Assembly (NCBI GenBank): GCA_017436605.1
Contig: JAFSCW010000021.1
Location: 1 to 36,732, forward strand
Source of the DNA: Clostridia bacterium
GTDB taxonomy: Bacteria; Bacillota; Clostridia; Christensenellales; Aristaeellaceae
Reading direction: 5' to 3'
DNA: 36,732 nt
Numbering within the stretch: position 1 is the stretch's first letter; every line of letters starts with the position of its first letter. Positions 17,403-24,942 of the stretch are shown here, piece after piece. The notes beneath the pieces are model-generated. The model was not told the origin of the DNA. It worked only from the letters and a program-made list of their open reading frames with translations, and did not search any database. Position numbers and translations under genes: made by a program.

Positions 17403-18719
17403 TTACTTGTGCTTCTTCTTGCCGCTGGCGTAATTGCTGGTGAACTTGAAGTTATTGCCCGGCAGGATCGCGTTGACCACGATGCCGACGATCGCGGCGA
17501 CAGCCAGACCGGAGAACTTCAGCGTGATGGCGCCGACCTCGAAGACGATCGCGCCGACGGAGGAGAAGGTGATGCCCAGCGCCAGGGACATGATCAGGGA
17601 GACGACGATGACGTTGCGGCTCTCGGCGAGGTCGACGTGGTTTTCAACCAGGTTGCGCACGCCGATGGCGGAGATCATGCCGTAGAGGATGAGGGACACG
17701 CCGCCGATGGTGCCGGCCGGCATCGCGGCGACGAGCGCGGCGAACTTCGGGCAGAAGGAAGCGAGGATCGCGAAGATGGCAGCGATGCGGACCACGCGCG
17801 GATCATAAACCTTGGTCAGCGCGAGGACGCCGGTGTTCTCGCCGTAGGTGGTATTGGCCGGGGCGCCGAAGAGGGAGGCCATCGCGGTCGCGATACCGTC
17901 GCCCATCAGGGTGCGGTGCAGGCCCGGATCTTCGATGAAGTTCTCGCCGACGGTCGAGGAGATGGCGCAGATGTCGCCGATATGCTCGATCATGGTCGCA
18001 AAGGCGATCGGCATGATCGCGATGATCGCGGAGATCAGCAGGTTGGTGTCACAGTTGCCGATGAGGGAGAAGACGGTGTTCTTGAACTTGACCGGCAGGC
18101 CGATCCAGGCGGCGGAAGCGACGCCGGAGAAATCGACATGGCCCAGCAGGGCGGCGAACACATAGGAGACCAGAACGCCCATCAGGATCGGGATGATCTT
18201 GAACATGCCCTTGCCCCAGATGTTGAAGATGACGACGGTCACGATCGCCAGCAGCGCAACGGCCCAGTTGCCGGTGCAGTTGTTGATCGCGGAGTTCGCC
18301 AGCGTCATGCCGATGCAGATGATGATCGGACCGGTGACGACCGGCGGGAAGAAGCTCATGACCTTTTCAGTACCGAAGCTCTTGACCAGGGCGGCCAGAA
18401 CCAGATACAGGATCGCAGAGCAGGCGACGCCCACGCAGGCATACGGCAGCAGGGCCGCTTCGCCGTTCGGCGCGATGGCGGCATAGCCGGCCAGGAAGGC
18501 AAAAGAACTGCCCAGGAAAGCCGGAACCTTGCCCTTCGCCAGGAAGTGGAACAGCAGCGTGCCCAGACCCGCAAACAGCAGCGTGGCGGAGACGCTCAGG
18601 CCGGTCAGCGCCGGAACGAGAACCGTCGCGCCGAACATGGCGAACATGTGCTGCAGGCCGAGGACGAGCATCTTCGGCAGGCCAAGGGAGCGCGCGTCGC
18701 GGATACCTTGATTTTCCAT
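17403..18719 (-). CDS. uraA: Uracil permease (NCS2 / UraA family)
   Basis: This 438-residue protein imports uracil with a cation. It has about 12-14 membrane segments and the family marks QHMFAMFGATVLVP, LGSSFAFLAGY, the substrate-region TYGENTGVLALTKVYDPRV and IGVRNLVENHVDL. Pairing of TYGEN with uracil-type residues favours uracil over xanthine, but pseudouridine or another pyrimidine cannot be excluded. AAAGGAG precedes the ATG at 18719. It is divergent from the psuK-psuG pair, whose product is uracil, with back-to-back promoters. Confidence 0.92.
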   Translation of the reverse strand: MENQGIRDARSLGLPKMLVLGLQHMFAMFGATVLVPALTGLSVSATLLFAGLGTLLFHFLAKGKVPAFLGSSFAFLAGYAAIAPNGEAALLPYACVGVACSAILYLVLAALVKSFGTEKVMSFFPPVVTGPIIICIGMTLANSAINNCTGNWAVALLAIVTVVIFNIWGKGMFKIIPILMGVLVSYVFAALLGHVDFSGVASAAWIGLPVKFKNTVFSLIGNCDTNLLISAIIAIMPIAFATMIEHIGDICAISSTVGENFIEDPGLHRTLMGDGIATAMASLFGAPANTTYGENTGVLALTKVYDPRVVRIAAIFAILASFCPKFAALVAAMPAGTIGGVSLILYGMISAIGVRNLVENHVDLAESRNVIVVSLIMSLALGITFSSVGAIVFEVGAITLKFSGLAVAAIVGIVVNAILPGNNFKFTSNYASGKKKHK

Positions 18720-18748
18720 AATCAGGACTCCTTTAATATGAAATTTTG

Positions 18749-18767
18749 AAATGCAATTCCTGCATTT
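18749..18767 (-). promoter_or_regulatory. Inverted repeat in the uraA leader
   Basis: AAATGCA-ATTCC-TGCATTT is a perfect 7-bp dyad between the uraA -10 box and its start codon. It may be an operator or an RNA hairpin. Confidence 0.45.
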
Positions 18768-18779
18768 AAACCATCCGAT

Positions 18780-18808
18780 ATTATAGGGGAATTGTGGGCG
18801 AAAAACAA
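18780..18808 (-). promoter_or_regulatory. uraA promoter
   Basis: On the minus strand, TTGTTT (18808-18803), a 17-bp spacer and a perfect TATAAT (18785-18780). Confidence 0.75.
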
Positions 18809-18826
18809 GCCCTCAGCTGCATGCCC

Positions 18827-18855
18827 TTGTGTTTTCTGTAAAAACCGGTTATAAT
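18827..18855 (+). promoter_or_regulatory. psuK-psuG promoter
   Basis: TTGTGT (18827-18832), a 17-bp spacer and a perfect TATAAT (18850-18855). Its -35 box lies 18 bp from the divergent uraA -35 box. Together they form an imperfect dyad (18800-18809 with 18826-18836). Confidence 0.7.
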
Positions 18856-18900
18856 ATATGGCAGAATTGCTGTGCGAATTACCAAGGAGGAAGGACGAAA

Positions 18901-19824
18901 ATGGGCTACATTGCCGGTATTGGCGGCGCCAATATGGATATCCACGGAAAGAGCGACCACAGAATCGTCATGCGCGATTCGAACCCGGGCACGCTGCATA
19001 TGTCCATGGGCGGCGTATGCCGAAACATCTGCGAGAACCTTGCGCTTCTGGGAACGCCCGTGAAGCTGGTTACTGTCCTTGGCGATGATGCATATGGCCG
19101 CAGCCTCATGGAAGGCTGCCAGCAGGCCGGCATCGACATGAGCGCGGCGCGGATTCTGCCCGGCGAACGCTCCTCGAGCTATATCTCCTTCAACGATGAG
19201 AAGGGCGATATGCTGCTGGCCATGAGCGACATGCACATCATTAAAAAAATGGACGCCGAATTCGTCGACGCCTTCGAGCCCATCCTCAGCGGCGCGGATA
19301 TTGTCGTTTGCGACGGCAACCTGTCGATGGAGGCGATTGAGCGGCTGACGGAAATCTGCCTCGCGCCCCTGTATCTGGATCCGGTATCCACCGCCTGGGC
19401 GAAGGAGCTTGCGCCGTTTGTCGGCAGCTTTGATACGATCAAGCCCAATCGCATGGAGCTGGGCGCGCTTGCCGGCTGCGATGTCGATACGTTCAGCGGC
19501 GTAATCCGTGCCTGCGATATCCTGATCAAAAAGGGCGTGCGCCGGGTGTTTGTGTCCCTGGGTGAGGAAGGGCTGCTTTATCGCGGACGAGAGGGAACGA
19601 TTCACCGGATTGCAAGGCCGTATCATCGAATGATCAACGCGACCGGCGCGGGCGACGCCTCGATGGCCGGCATCGTCTGGGCGAGCCGTCAGGGCATGAC
19701 CGCAGATGAAATCGTGCTGACGGCGATGGCCTGCGGCATGATCGCCATTTCTTCACCGGATACCATCAGCAGGGATATGAGCCCGGCTGCGATTGAAAAC
19801 ATGATAAAGGAGAATATTCTATGA
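18901..19824 (+). CDS. psuK: PfkB-family kinase, pseudouridine kinase
   Basis: This 307-residue sugar kinase of the PfkB/ribokinase family starts at ATG 18901 after AAGGAGG. The N-terminal GIGGANMDIHGKS and SMGGVCRNICENLALLG bind the nucleoside, and NATGAGDASMAG (about 246-257) is PfkB signature 2 with the catalytic Asp. Pseudouridine kinase is assigned mainly because the next gene, coupled by an ATGA overlap, is a clear pseudouridine-5'-phosphate glycosidase. Together they convert pseudouridine to uracil and ribose-5-phosphate. On sequence alone another nucleoside could be the substrate. Confidence 0.88.
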   Translation: MGYIAGIGGANMDIHGKSDHRIVMRDSNPGTLHMSMGGVCRNICENLALLGTPVKLVTVLGDDAYGRSLMEGCQQAGIDMSAARILPGERSSSYISFNDEKGDMLLAMSDMHIIKKMDAEFVDAFEPILSGADIVVCDGNLSMEAIERLTEICLAPLYLDPVSTAWAKELAPFVGSFDTIKPNRMELGALAGCDVDTFSGVIRACDILIKKGVRRVFVSLGEEGLLYRGREGTIHRIARPYHRMINATGAGDASMAGIVWASRQGMTADEIVLTAMACGMIAISSPDTISRDMSPAAIENMIKENIL

Positions 19825-20747
19825 ACGCTGAGCTGCTGAAGAAGTACATGGATATCACCCCCGAAATTGAGGAGGCTGTCCGCACGGGCAAGCCCGTCGT
19901 CGCGCTGGAGAGCACCATTCTCAGCCACGGCATGCCGTATCCGGAGAATGTGGCGTTCGCCAAGGAAATTGAGAAGATCATCCGCGCAGAGGGCGCGATT
20001 CCCGCGACGATGGCCGTCATCGACGGCAGGCTCAAGGCGGGTCTGACGGAGGAAGAGCTGCTGCGCATGTGCGAGGGCAAGAACGTCCTCAAGGCCAGCA
20101 GGCGCGATCTGCCGATCGTCGTGGCCAATAAGCTGACCGCGGCGACGACGGTTGCGACGACGATGATCCTTGCCAGCCTTGCCGGTATCCGCTTCTTTGC
20201 GACGGGCGGTATCGGCGGCGTGCATCGCGGCGGCGAGGACTCCATGGACGTTTCCGCCGATCTTCAGGAGCTGGCGCATACGCCGGTCGCCGTCATCTGC
20301 GCGGGCGCGAAGATGATCCTGGATATCGGCCGCACGCTTGAGTATCTGGAGACGATGGGCGTTCCGGTGCTGGGCATGGATACCGACGATTTCCCGGCAT
20401 TCTACTGCCGCAAGAGCGGCTTCGGCGTGGATTTCAACGCGAAGGCCCCGGCGGACGTCGCTGCGATTGCCAAGGTCAAGTGGGACATGGGCCTGCAGGG
20501 CGGCATGCTGATCGGCAATCCCGTGCCGCAGGAATACGCGATGGACTTTGACGCCATGTCGGAAACGATCGACAAAGCGCTTGCCGCCGCGGAGGCGGCG
20601 GGCGTCAAGGGCAAGAACATCACGCCCTTCCTGCTGGCGCATATCGTCGAGCTGACCGGCGGCGACAGCCTCAAGACCAACATGCAGCTGGCCTACAACA
20701 ACGCGCGCGCTGCGGCCCGCATCGCTGTGGAATACGCGAAGCTGTAA
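19821..20747 (+). CDS. psuG: Pseudouridine-5'-phosphate glycosidase
   Basis: PsuG cleaves the C-C glycosidic bond of pseudouridine-5'-phosphate to uracil and ribose-5-phosphate. The 308 residues span the family's usual length, with VALESTILSHGMPYPENV, FFATGGIGGVHRGGEDSMDVS and DDFPAFYCRKSGF as diagnostic segments. The start overlaps psuK (ATGA at 19821-19824), and AAAGGAG precedes it. No PsuT-type nucleoside transporter is adjacent; the divergent uracil permease takes that position. Confidence 0.96.
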   Translation: MNAELLKKYMDITPEIEEAVRTGKPVVALESTILSHGMPYPENVAFAKEIEKIIRAEGAIPATMAVIDGRLKAGLTEEELLRMCEGKNVLKASRRDLPIVVANKLTAATTVATTMILASLAGIRFFATGGIGGVHRGGEDSMDVSADLQELAHTPVAVICAGAKMILDIGRTLEYLETMGVPVLGMDTDDFPAFYCRKSGFGVDFNAKAPADVAAIAKVKWDMGLQGGMLIGNPVPQEYAMDFDAMSETIDKALAAAEAAGVKGKNITPFLLAHIVELTGGDSLKTNMQLAYNNARAAARIAVEYAKL

Positions 20748-20770
20748 TTGCTCTGTATTTTAGTGCAATC

Positions 20771-20815
20771 AAAAGCGGTTCCTTTCCCCGAGGAGGAGAG
20801 GAACCGCTTTTTTTC
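20771..20815. terminator. Terminator between psuG and metA
   Basis: AAAAGCGGTTCCT (20771-20783) pairs with AGGAACCGCTTTT (20799-20811) and T residues follow. The complementary strand also ends in TTTT, so it can stop the convergent metA operon as well. Confidence 0.92.
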
Positions 20816-20829
20816 ATGTATTCTGGTCA

Positions 20830-21771
20830 TTATCTGTCCAGCGTAAACTTCTCGCGCGCGATATCGTCGATGATATAGGGCGTGCGCTGGTAGACGTAGT
20901 AGTTGAGCCAGTTGGTGTAGATGAGGTTGGCGTGGCTGCGCCAGGTGACGCGCGGAGGCTGCGTGTCGTCGTCGCCGGGGAAGTAGTTTTTCGGCACGTC
21001 GATGGGCAGACCTGCGTTCTTGTCGCGCTCGTATTCGAGCTTCAGCGTCTCCGCGTCGTATTCGCTGTGTCCGGTGATGAAGATCTGGCGTCCCTTGTCG
21101 GTTGCGATCGCGTAGATGCCCGCTTCCTCGGAGGAGGCGAGGATCTTCAGTTCCGCTACGCGCTCGATATCCGCGCGGTCGATCGTCGTATGGCGCGAAT
21201 GGGGAACGCAGAACGTGTCGTCGAATCCGCGCAGGAGCATGGAGCTGCGGCGCTCGACCCTGTGCTCGAAGACGCCGAAGAGCTTTTTGTCCAGCGGAAT
21301 CTTCCTGACGCCGAAATGATAATAAAGACCCGCCTGCGCGCCCCAGCAGATATGGAACGTGCTGGTGACGTGCGTCTTGGACCATTCCATGATCCGGCAG
21401 AGCTCCTCCCAGTAATCCACCTGCTCGAATTCCATCTGCTCGACAGGCGCGCCCGTGATGACCATGCCGTCAAAATGCTGATGCTTGACGTCGTCGAAGG
21501 TTTTGTAGAAGGAGAGCATGTGCTCGCGGGAGGTGTTCCGGCTTTCCCGGCTGGTCGTCATGATCAGCTCCAGCTCGATCTGCAGCGGGGAATTGCCCAG
21601 CAGGCGCGCCAGCTGCGTCTCGGTGACGATCTTGGTCGGCATCAGGTTGAGCAGCAGAATACGCAGCGGGCGGATATCCTGCGTGACGGCGCGGCGTTCG
21701 GTGATGGTGAAGATGTTCTCGCTTTCGAGCGTCGCGCGGGCGGGCAGGGATTCGGGGATCTTGATCGGCAT
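20830..21771 (-). CDS. metA: Homoserine O-acetyltransferase (MetA family)
   Basis: MetA acylates L-homoserine in methionine synthesis. The 313 residues carry the catalytic Cys142 in HICWGAQAG and the His/Glu of [12 protein letters not shown]. Residue 111 is Glu (GAPVEQMEF). In studied MetA enzymes Glu at 111 selects acetyl-CoA and Gly selects succinyl-CoA, so O-acetylhomoserine is the expected product, usually followed by direct sulfhydrylation. AAGGAGG precedes the ATG. It is the last gene of a run beginning with an ABC transporter, 28 bp after the ATPase gene, which suggests the transporter serves sulfur or methionine supply. Confidence 0.95.
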   Translation of the reverse strand: MPIKIPESLPARATLESENIFTITERRAVTQDIRPLRILLLNLMPTKIVTETQLARLLGNSPLQIELELIMTTSRESRNTSREHMLSFYKTFDDVKHQHFDGMVITGAPVEQMEFEQVDYWEELCRIMEWSKTHVTSTFHICWGAQAGLYYHFGVRKIPLDKKLFGVFEHRVERRSSMLLRGFDDTFCVPHSRHTTIDRADIERVAELKILASSEEAGIYAIATDKGRQIFITGHSEYDAETLKLEYERDKNAGLPIDVPKNYFPGDDDTQPPRVTWRSHANLIYTNWLNYYVYQRTPYIIDDIAREKFTLDR

Positions 21772-21799
21772 AGAAATCCTCCTTGTGCGTGATGGGGGA

Positions 21800-22366
21800 T
21801 CAGAGGCGAATGATGTTCATGCCGCGGGCGTCCTGCTCGTCGTGCGTGACGAGGATGAGCAGCTTGTCCTTGGCGGCTTCGTGCAGCAGCGTCAGCATGG
21901 CGGCGTGCGTGCCGTCGTCCAGCGCGCGGAAGGGCTCGTCCATCAGCAGAATGTCCGCGTCGAAGGCGAGCGCACGGGCAAGCGCGGCGCGCCGCTTCAT
22001 GCCGCCGGAAAGGGAAGCGGGGTAGGCGTCGCCCTCTTGGCCGAGCCCGACGCGCTCCAGCCATGTCTGCGCCGTCTGCGCGCTGCCGCAGACGAGGGCG
22101 ACATTCTCGCGCACGGTCTTCCACGGAAGAAGGCGATCCTCCTGAAAACACAGGACGATGCGCGCATCGCTGCTGATGCGCACAGCGCCGCTTTGGGGCG
22201 TTTCCAGCCCGGCGATCAGGCGCAGGAGCGTCGTCTTGCCCCGGCCGGATGGGCCGAGCAGGGCGTATTTTCCGGGGCCGGAGAAGGAGAGCGAAAGCCC
22301 GGAGAAGATGCGCTTTTCGCCGTAGGCCATCGAGACGCGCTCCAGTTCGATATGCGTTTCAGTCAT
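21800..22366 (-). CDS. ABC transporter ATP-binding protein (SsuB/TauB type), compact
   Basis: The 188 residues contain Walker [10 protein letters not shown] (38-46), the Q-loop Gln75, signature LSGGM (119-123), Walker B ILLMDE (139-144) and the H-loop His175. It ends 13 residues after the H-loop, whereas SsuB/TauB-type proteins are commonly near 240-260 residues. All catalytic motifs are present, so it is probably functional but lacks the usual C-terminal part. The start overlaps the permease stop by 8 bp, with GGAGGTG upstream. Confidence 0.9.
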   Translation of the reverse strand: MTETHIELERVSMAYGEKRIFSGLSLSFSGPGKYALLGPSGRGKTTLLRLIAGLETPQSGAVRISSDARIVLCFQEDRLLPWKTVRENVALVCGSAQTAQTWLERVGLGQEGDAYPASLSGGMKRRAALARALAFDADILLMDEPFRALDDGTHAAMLTLLHEAAKDKLLILVTHDEQDARGMNIIRL

Positions 22367-23129
22367 GACGCACCTCCGTCAGATGGCGCGCAGCCCTTTT
22401 CAGCAGCGCTTCCAGCAGCACGCTCACGACGATGATCGTCAGCGTCCAGGCCAGCAGGCTGTCCGTTTCCAGATAGATTTTCGATTCGTAGATCCTGCTG
22501 CCGACGGCCAGCTTTGGCACGCCGATAACCTCCGCCGCGACGACGGCCTTCCAGCAAAGGCCGATTGCCGACAGGCAGCTCTGCAGGAAGGCGGGAAGCA
22601 CAGCGGGAACGTAGACGTTCAGCAGCGTCCTGCGGCGTCCGAAGCGATAGAGCATGGCCATTTCAAGCAGCTTCGGATCGATCGCGCGGACGGCCTGCGT
22701 CAGCGCGGAAAAGACGACCGGCAGCGTCATCAGAAAGCCGGTGAGAATGGGCACGCGCGGGCTGGAAAGCCACACGAGCGCCAGCACGATGAACGAAGTC
22801 ACGGGCGTCGCGCGGACGGCGGAAAGCAGCGGGGATAGCAGCAGATCGGCGATCTTCCAGCGCAGGCACAGCGCGCCCAGCAGCACGGCGAAGGCGATGC
22901 CGAGCGCATAGGAAAGCAGCGTGCGAAGAAGCGTCGCAAAAAGCGACTGATAAAACGCCGCCTGCGGCAGCAGGCTGAATAGCTTGGCGATTACCGCGCC
23001 CGGCCCGGGCAGGAGCAGCGGCTGATCGATGATCCGCGCGAGAACAGCCCAGAGCGCGACATAGAAAACCAAAACGCCCGCGCGCGAAAGCAGGCCTTCG
23101 GCGCGCGGGCTGAAACGTTTAGCGGGCAT
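22359..23129 (-). CDS. ABC transporter permease (SsuC/TauC type)
   Basis: This 256-residue inner-membrane permease has about six helices. The cytoplasmic coupling loop lies around MAMLYRFGRRRTLLNVYVPAV, and LLLPGPGAV near the N-terminus is typical for nitrate/sulfonate/taurine importers. It overlaps the binding-protein gene by 11 bp upstream and the ATPase gene downstream. No strong Shine-Dalgarno is visible, which fits coupled translation. The substrate is unknown. Confidence 0.92.
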   Translation of the reverse strand: MPAKRFSPRAEGLLSRAGVLVFYVALWAVLARIIDQPLLLPGPGAVIAKLFSLLPQAAFYQSLFATLLRTLLSYALGIAFAVLLGALCLRWKIADLLLSPLLSAVRATPVTSFIVLALVWLSSPRVPILTGFLMTLPVVFSALTQAVRAIDPKLLEMAMLYRFGRRRTLLNVYVPAVLPAFLQSCLSAIGLCWKAVVAAEVIGVPKLAVGSRIYESKIYLETDSLLAWTLTIIVVSVLLEALLKRAARHLTEVRHD

Positions 23130-24075
23130 AGTAGAAATCGTCGCCCGGCAGCGCGCCGCCGATGGAGGCGGGATTGGCGTTGTAGAGCACGGTATAGAGC
23201 GGGCTGATCTGCTTGCGCATCTCAGCGCCCTCGATGAAGACGATGTGGCAATTCGGGATCGCGCGCTGGGCGACGGCGGCCTTGGGCATTACGCCGTGCT
23301 TTTCGACCAGCTGGCTGGCGGCCTCGGGATCGCTGTTCACCATCTCCACGGACTTGCTGTAGGCGTCCATGAACGCTTCGACCTTCTCCGGGTTTTCCTC
23401 GGCGAAGGCGCGGCGGACGATCACGCAGCCCATGGAGAGCACCATATCGCTGCCGGCCTTTTCAGCGGCGGCTTCGAAGGCGGCGGTCACGTCGATCACG
23501 GCCTTGAGCGCGTCGTTCTGCATCAGGGCGCTGGTGACGTGCGGCTCGGGCAGGATGCCGATTTCAGCCTTGCCCGCGGCCATGAGGGTGGCCAGCTCGC
23601 TGTGCTCGGCGACGTATTCGATCTCGACCTTGTCGGTCAGGCCGTTCTGCTCGAGGATATAGCGGACCACATACTCCGGCACGCTCGCCTGTCCGGTCGC
23701 GTAGACCTTGCGGCCTGCGAGGTCGTCGAAGGAATCAATCGAATGATCGGAGGAGACGACGTGCAGAACGCCCAGCGTATTGAGCGCCAGCAGCTGGACG
23801 CTGCCCTTGGTCTTCTGGTAGAGGGTCGCGGCGAGGTTCGTCGGGCAGGCGGCGATGTCTGCGCTGCCGCTGGCGATCGCGGCGACGATCTCATCGGCGG
23901 CGCCAACGAGGGTGAACGCATAGGCGGGGTCTTCCATCACGCCGGAAAGACCGATGCCGGTCGGGCCCTTGAGCGCGAAGACGCGGACGGGCTCGTCGGC
24001 GGCACCGCAGGCGGCCGTTGCCAGCACAAGCGCAAGCGCCAGTGCAGCGGCAAGAAGCGTTTTCAAAGATTTCAT
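23119..24075 (-). CDS. ABC transporter substrate-binding lipoprotein (SsuA/NMT1-like)
   Basis: This 318-residue protein starts at 24075, with GGAGG 10 bp upstream. A signal peptide of about 23 residues ends in ATAACGAAD, a plausible though weak lipobox. The mature part resembles the NMT1/SsuA class, with ASGSADIAACPTNLAATLY, LLALNTLGVLHVVSSD and IEYVAEHSELATLMAAGKAEI. Members bind sulfonates, taurine, nitrate or thiamine precursors. Being in one unit with metA favours an organosulfur compound, but this is inference. No desulfonating monooxygenase is present in the window. Confidence 0.88.
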   Translation of the reverse strand: MKSLKTLLAAALALALVLATAACGAADEPVRVFALKGPTGIGLSGVMEDPAYAFTLVGAADEIVAAIASGSADIAACPTNLAATLYQKTKGSVQLLALNTLGVLHVVSSDHSIDSFDDLAGRKVYATGQASVPEYVVRYILEQNGLTDKVEIEYVAEHSELATLMAAGKAEIGILPEPHVTSALMQNDALKAVIDVTAAFEAAAEKAGSDMVLSMGCVIVRRAFAEENPEKVEAFMDAYSKSVEMVNSDPEAASQLVEKHGVMPKAAVAQRAIPNCHIVFIEGAEMRKQISPLYTVLYNANPASIGGALPGDDFYYAR

Positions 24076-24133
24076 CGAAAGGATGCCTCCCTGTTTTGGT
24101 GATGTGGATGGGATCGCAGAAAACCGGTTTTGT

Positions 24134-24167
24134 CCGGCAAGCAGCTGGATATGCAGCGATTTGCCGG
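24134..24167 (-). promoter_or_regulatory. Structured leader hairpin of the ABC-metA operon
   Basis: CCGGCAA (24134-24140) pairs with TTGCCGG (24161-24167). Inside, GCTG pairs with CAGC around a 6-nt loop, leaving a symmetric 3x3 internal loop. A further CCGG at 24124-24127 could compete for pairing. It lies between the promoter and the binding-protein start. It does not match the SAM-I riboswitch or T-box patterns I know. Confidence 0.5.
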
Positions 24168-24185
24168 CAGGTTTAAAGCCCAACC

Positions 24186-24214
24186 AGTATACCATAATCG
24201 GCGCGGATTTACAA
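24186..24214 (-). promoter_or_regulatory. Promoter of the ABC-metA operon
   Basis: On the minus strand, TTGTAA (24214-24209), a 17-bp spacer and TATACT (24191-24186). The predicted leader is about 100 nt long. Confidence 0.7.
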
Positions 24215-24242
24215 CTTTGTTACAGGGACGTAGCGCGCATTA

Positions 24243-24251
24243 TGTTATAAT
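24243..24251 (+). promoter_or_regulatory. Extended -10 promoter of the two-component genes
   Basis: TGTTATAAT combines a TG extension with a perfect TATAAT (24246-24251), 22 bp before the ATG. No good -35 box is present. Confidence 0.6.
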
Positions 24252-24273
24252 AAAAACATACGGAGGGATGGTT

Positions 24274-24942
24274 ATGACCGATATCATGATTGTGGAAGAC
24301 GAAGCGGCGATCCGGCAGGTGATCGCGATGCATCTGCAGCTCGTTGGCCATGGCGTGCGCGAGGCGGAGGACGCGGCAAATGCCCGCAGCCTGATCGCCG
24401 AAAAGAAGCCGGATCTTGCGCTGCTGGACATCATGCTGCCCGGCGAGGATGGCTTTTCTCTGGGCGAATACCTGATCGGAAGGGACGTGCCTGTGCTGTT
24501 CCTGACGGCGAAGACCGCCGTAACGGATCGCGTACGCGGGCTGTCGATGGGCGCGCAGGATTATATCCTCAAGCCCTTTGAACCGGCGGAGCTGCTGGCC
24601 CGGGTGGAGAATATCCTCCGGCGCACGCGGAAGGAGGATACCACGCTGATCTGCGGCGGGCTCATGATCGATTTCGCTGCGCGGCGGGTGATGCGCTCGG
24701 GCGAAGAGATCCCGCTGACCACGCTGGAATTTGACCTGCTGGCGATGCTCGCGCGCAGGCGCAATGTCGCCATGAGCCGGGAGGAGCTGCTTGCCGGCGT
24801 ATGGGGCTATGACTATGCGGGCGAGACGCGTACCGTGGACGTCCATGTTCAGCGCCTTCGCGGGAAGATCGGCGCGCAGCATATCGAGACGGTGTATAAA
24901 TACGGATACAGGTTCAACGGTCATCCGGAGGGGAACACATGA
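24274..24942 (+). CDS. OmpR/PhoB-family response regulator
   Basis: This 222-residue DNA-binding regulator has an N-terminal receiver with the acidic pocket around VEDE (7-10), phospho-acceptor Asp52 (LLDIMLPGEDG), the switch Thr78 and Lys100 (DYILKPF). A winged-helix output domain ends in RTVDVHVQRLRGKIG and TVYKYGYRF. GGAGGG lies 8 bp before the ATG. It overlaps the kinase gene by ATGA, so they form one two-component system. Likely targets are its own promoter and the two secreted-protein genes that follow, by inference from order. Confidence 0.95.
   Translation: MTDIMIVEDEAAIRQVIAMHLQLVGHGVREAEDAANARSLIAEKKPDLALLDIMLPGEDGFSLGEYLIGRDVPVLFLTAKTAVTDRVRGLSMGAQDYILKPFEPAELLARVENILRRTRKEDTTLICGGLMIDFAARRVMRSGEEIPLTTLEFDLLAMLARRRNVAMSREELLAGVWGYDYAGETRTVDVHVQRLRGKIGAQHIETVYKYGYRFNGHPEGNT

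Noticed and set aside
15372-18749. Antisense frames of 634 and 462 codons over the TRAP and uracil permease genes.
   Set aside because: Their Asp/Gln/His/Arg-rich, low-complexity composition is the reverse reading of hydrophobic codons; the sense frames are clear transporters.
24076-24215. SAM-I riboswitch or T-box before the metA operon.
   Set aside because: I could not find the conserved cores of either class; only an unclassified hairpin is present.
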